A program made the position numbers and the translations under genes. Below are positions 5,428 to 6,663 of a stretch of DNA of 6,663 bases, piece by piece. Each line of letters opens with the position of its first letter. The first letter of the stretch is position 1. The notes below the pieces were generated by a model. The model did not search any database. It saw only the letters and a program-made list of their open reading frames with translations, and was not told the origin of the DNA. The DNA comes from JAJKIP01 sp040509055 (lineage in GTDB: Bacteria > Bacteroidota > Bacteroidia > Chitinophagales > Chitinophagaceae), in assembly GCA_040509055.1 (NCBI GenBank), contig JBEVLT010000229.1, positions 1 to 6,663 on the forward strand, in the 5' to 3' direction.

Positions 5428-6213
5428 ATGAAGCCAGGATTATTCTTTGCAGCATTCACATTGTTGATCCTGGTCAGCATCAACCTCACGGCTCAATCTG
5501 ATACTGCCCGGCTGAAGATTCCTTCTTCTGCCACTGTGCTTACCCTTTCCGGTTTGAACTTCAACCTGTATAACAGCATGCCACGACAGTTCCAGGGCCT
5601 GTTTTCAAAACCACCCTACACTATGGTACAGGTAAAATACCCGGCCAGCCTCGCTAAAAACTCGGTCTCTAAAGGAGTGGAAATGCTGGATGCTGCATTG
5701 AAGTCAACGCCTGGTCCGAAGATCGTGCTGGCGCATAGCCAGGGCGCACAGGTCTGCTCCCGCTGGATGCGTGAGCATGCGGATGATACCACGGCGCCCC
5801 CTCCCGGTGAGCTGCTGTTTATCCTGACCGGCAATCCCCTGCGCTCTGCCGGTGGCTACATCATCGGGCGAAAAGAGGTTGGCGGCACTATTGGCGAGCC
5901 TACCCCAACCAATACGCCCTGGCGGATCATCGATGTTGCCCGCCGCTATGATGGCTGGGCCGACTGGGTACAGGACGAGGAAAACAAGCTGGCGGTGCGC
6001 AATGCCAATATCGGCAAGCAGACCCTGCACCTGCAGTATGATGAGGTCGATTTTTTTTCGCCTACCCACACCATCTGGACCAGCGGCAATACCACTTATG
6101 TGCTTACCCGGGAAGATGAACTGCCGGTGCTGAAAGGCAGCACCAACCCGGATAAAATAAGAACCACCCGGGCGCAGGTAGAAGCTGCTTATAGCAATCG
6201 TCCTTCGCTGTAG
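5428..6213 (+). CDS. Secreted alpha/beta hydrolase resembling the PE-PPE esterase domain
   Basis: A 261-residue precursor. Residues 1-23 (K2, then a hydrophobic run to LTAQ) form a Sec signal peptide without a lipobox Cys, so the product should be periplasmic or exported. The rest resembles the PE-PPE C-terminal serine hydrolase domain best known from mycobacteria: TVLTLSGLN (36-44), the nucleophile elbow AHSQGA (102-107, Ser104), FILTGNPLRSAGG (131-143), GEPTPTNTPWRIIDVARRYDGWADW (157-180) and the terminal VEAAYSNRP (251-259). The Ser nucleophile is clear; the Asp and His partners cannot be fixed by eye (His214 and Asp174 are candidates). The frame also opens at 5389, overlapping the esterase end, but the ATG at 5428 places the signal peptide at the N-terminus. 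Substrate likely a lipid or short-chain ester, by analogy only. The family match is from memory of motifs. Confidence 0.8.
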   Translation: MKPGLFFAAFTLLILVSINLTAQSDTARLKIPSSATVLTLSGLNFNLYNSMPRQFQGLFSKPPYTMVQVKYPASLAKNSVSKGVEMLDAALKSTPGPKIVLAHSQGAQVCSRWMREHADDTTAPPPGELLFILTGNPLRSAGGYIIGRKEVGGTIGEPTPTNTPWRIIDVARRYDGWADWVQDEENKLAVRNANIGKQTLHLQYDEVDFFSPTHTIWTSGNTTYVLTREDELPVLKGSTNPDKIRTTRAQVEAAYSNRPSL

Positions 6214-6358
6214 GTATCGCAATCTCAGCAAATACAAAGCCGTCCTGTAAAATGGATAGCGGCGACTTGAAAAGATCGGGGATGTATTATTCCGGTCTCT
6301 ACAATAGCCAATTTTTGCAACATCAGGAATGAAGATTACTGCCAATAAAAAGCAGATC

Positions 6359-6663
6359 TTATAAGCCCCGCCGGATTGACTGCCGGTATGCTGACTTTTG
6401 GTCATCGATCGATTTAGTTATTAAAACGTTTACTTTACCGGTGTGTTCAGTGGTTCGGGGCTCTACCAACATAATGAAACAATCCTCTACAGAAGAAACA
6501 CGGTGATACGCTCCTTTTTTTACTACAAAAAGCTCACCTGCTTCAAGAGTAAAAACAGCCTGGCCTTCGACTTCCATCAGCAAGGCGCCAGCTATAATGT
6601 AAAACAATTCATCCTCGTTCTCATGACGATGCCAGGGAACGCATTGTCCTTTAATCTTTACAA
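6359..6663 (-). CDS. Cupin domain protein, N-terminus beyond the right edge
   Basis: The minus-strand frame stays open to the window edge, so the gene is partial and its start is not in view; the in-frame TTG at 6607 is not a credible start because conserved residues precede it. The upstream codons read VKIKGQCVPWHRHENEDE, followed by LFYIIAGALLMEVEGQ, giving the classical cupin motif 1 HxH(x)nE with two His and the Glu as metal ligands. Motif 2 includes ELFVVKKGAYHRV, whose His is the fourth ligand. The C-terminal tail, EPRTTEHTGKVN, is typical of small single-domain cupins of about 110-120 residues. Small cupins bind a metal and can be isomerases, dioxygenases or sensors; the function here is unknown. 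It converges with the hydrolase that ends at 6213. Confidence 0.85.
   Translation of the reverse strand, partial: VKIKGQCVPWHRHENEDELFYIIAGALLMEVEGQAVFTLEAGELFVVKKGAYHRVSSVEDCFIMLVEPRTTEHTGKVNVLITKSIDDQKSAYRQSIRRGL

Noticed and set aside
6214..6358. Shared bidirectional terminator between the convergent hydrolase and cupin genes
   Set aside because: No convincing stem followed by a U-run was found on either strand.
5704..6405. Long minus-strand open frame opposite the secreted hydrolase
   Set aside because: Overlaps two genes with clear domains and shows no domain of its own.

Overview
The window looks like chromosomal DNA from a Bacteroidota bacterium, most likely Chitinophagaceae (Chitinophaga/Niastella-like). 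The support is the family of the proteins (a FecI-like Bacteroidetes sigma factor, a DUF2652 protein), A-rich leaders without clear Shine-Dalgarno sites, exact matches to the Bacteroidota -7 promoter element TAnnTTTG upstream of three genes, and mid-range GC. The genus is an inference from style only. No rRNA, tRNA, CRISPR array, transposase or integrase is visible.

Layout. Minus strand, 52-666: an ECF/FecI-like sigma factor with a GTG start, divergent from everything that follows. Plus strand: a short-chain dehydrogenase (865-1860); an AraC-family regulator (2003-2815) followed 20 bases later by a trans-aconitate methyltransferase-like gene (2836-3612), probably one transcript; a DUF2652 cyclase-like protein (3730-4365); a cytoplasmic esterase (4554-5405) followed 22 bases later by a secreted alpha/beta hydrolase that resembles the mycobacterial PE-PPE domain (5428-6213), probably co-transcribed. 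Minus strand, 6359 to the right edge: a cupin whose N-terminus lies outside the window, convergent with the hydrolase. The 145 bases at 6214-6358 hold no gene or convincing terminator. No gene-free stretch exceeds 300 bases.

The most interesting signal is regulatory. A 13-base box, CTTTTNANCAAAG, occurs in the three intergenic regions that precede the dehydrogenase, the AraC gene and the DUF2652 gene. In each case the promoter-proximal box begins 32-33 bases before an exact TAnnTTTG element, so that it covers the place where the -33 element should be. Ahead of the dehydrogenase and the DUF2652 gene a second box lies exactly 23 bases further upstream. This looks like a small co-regulated set of promoters with tandem operators. 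The AraC protein encoded in the middle of the set is the natural candidate regulator, since AraC-type proteins commonly bind two direct-repeat half-sites about two helical turns apart next to the promoter, but nothing in the sequence proves that link.

Taken together the genes suggest an accessory small-molecule modification or stress-response neighbourhood (oxidoreductase, methyltransferase, esterase, secreted hydrolase, cupin). No pathway can be assigned.
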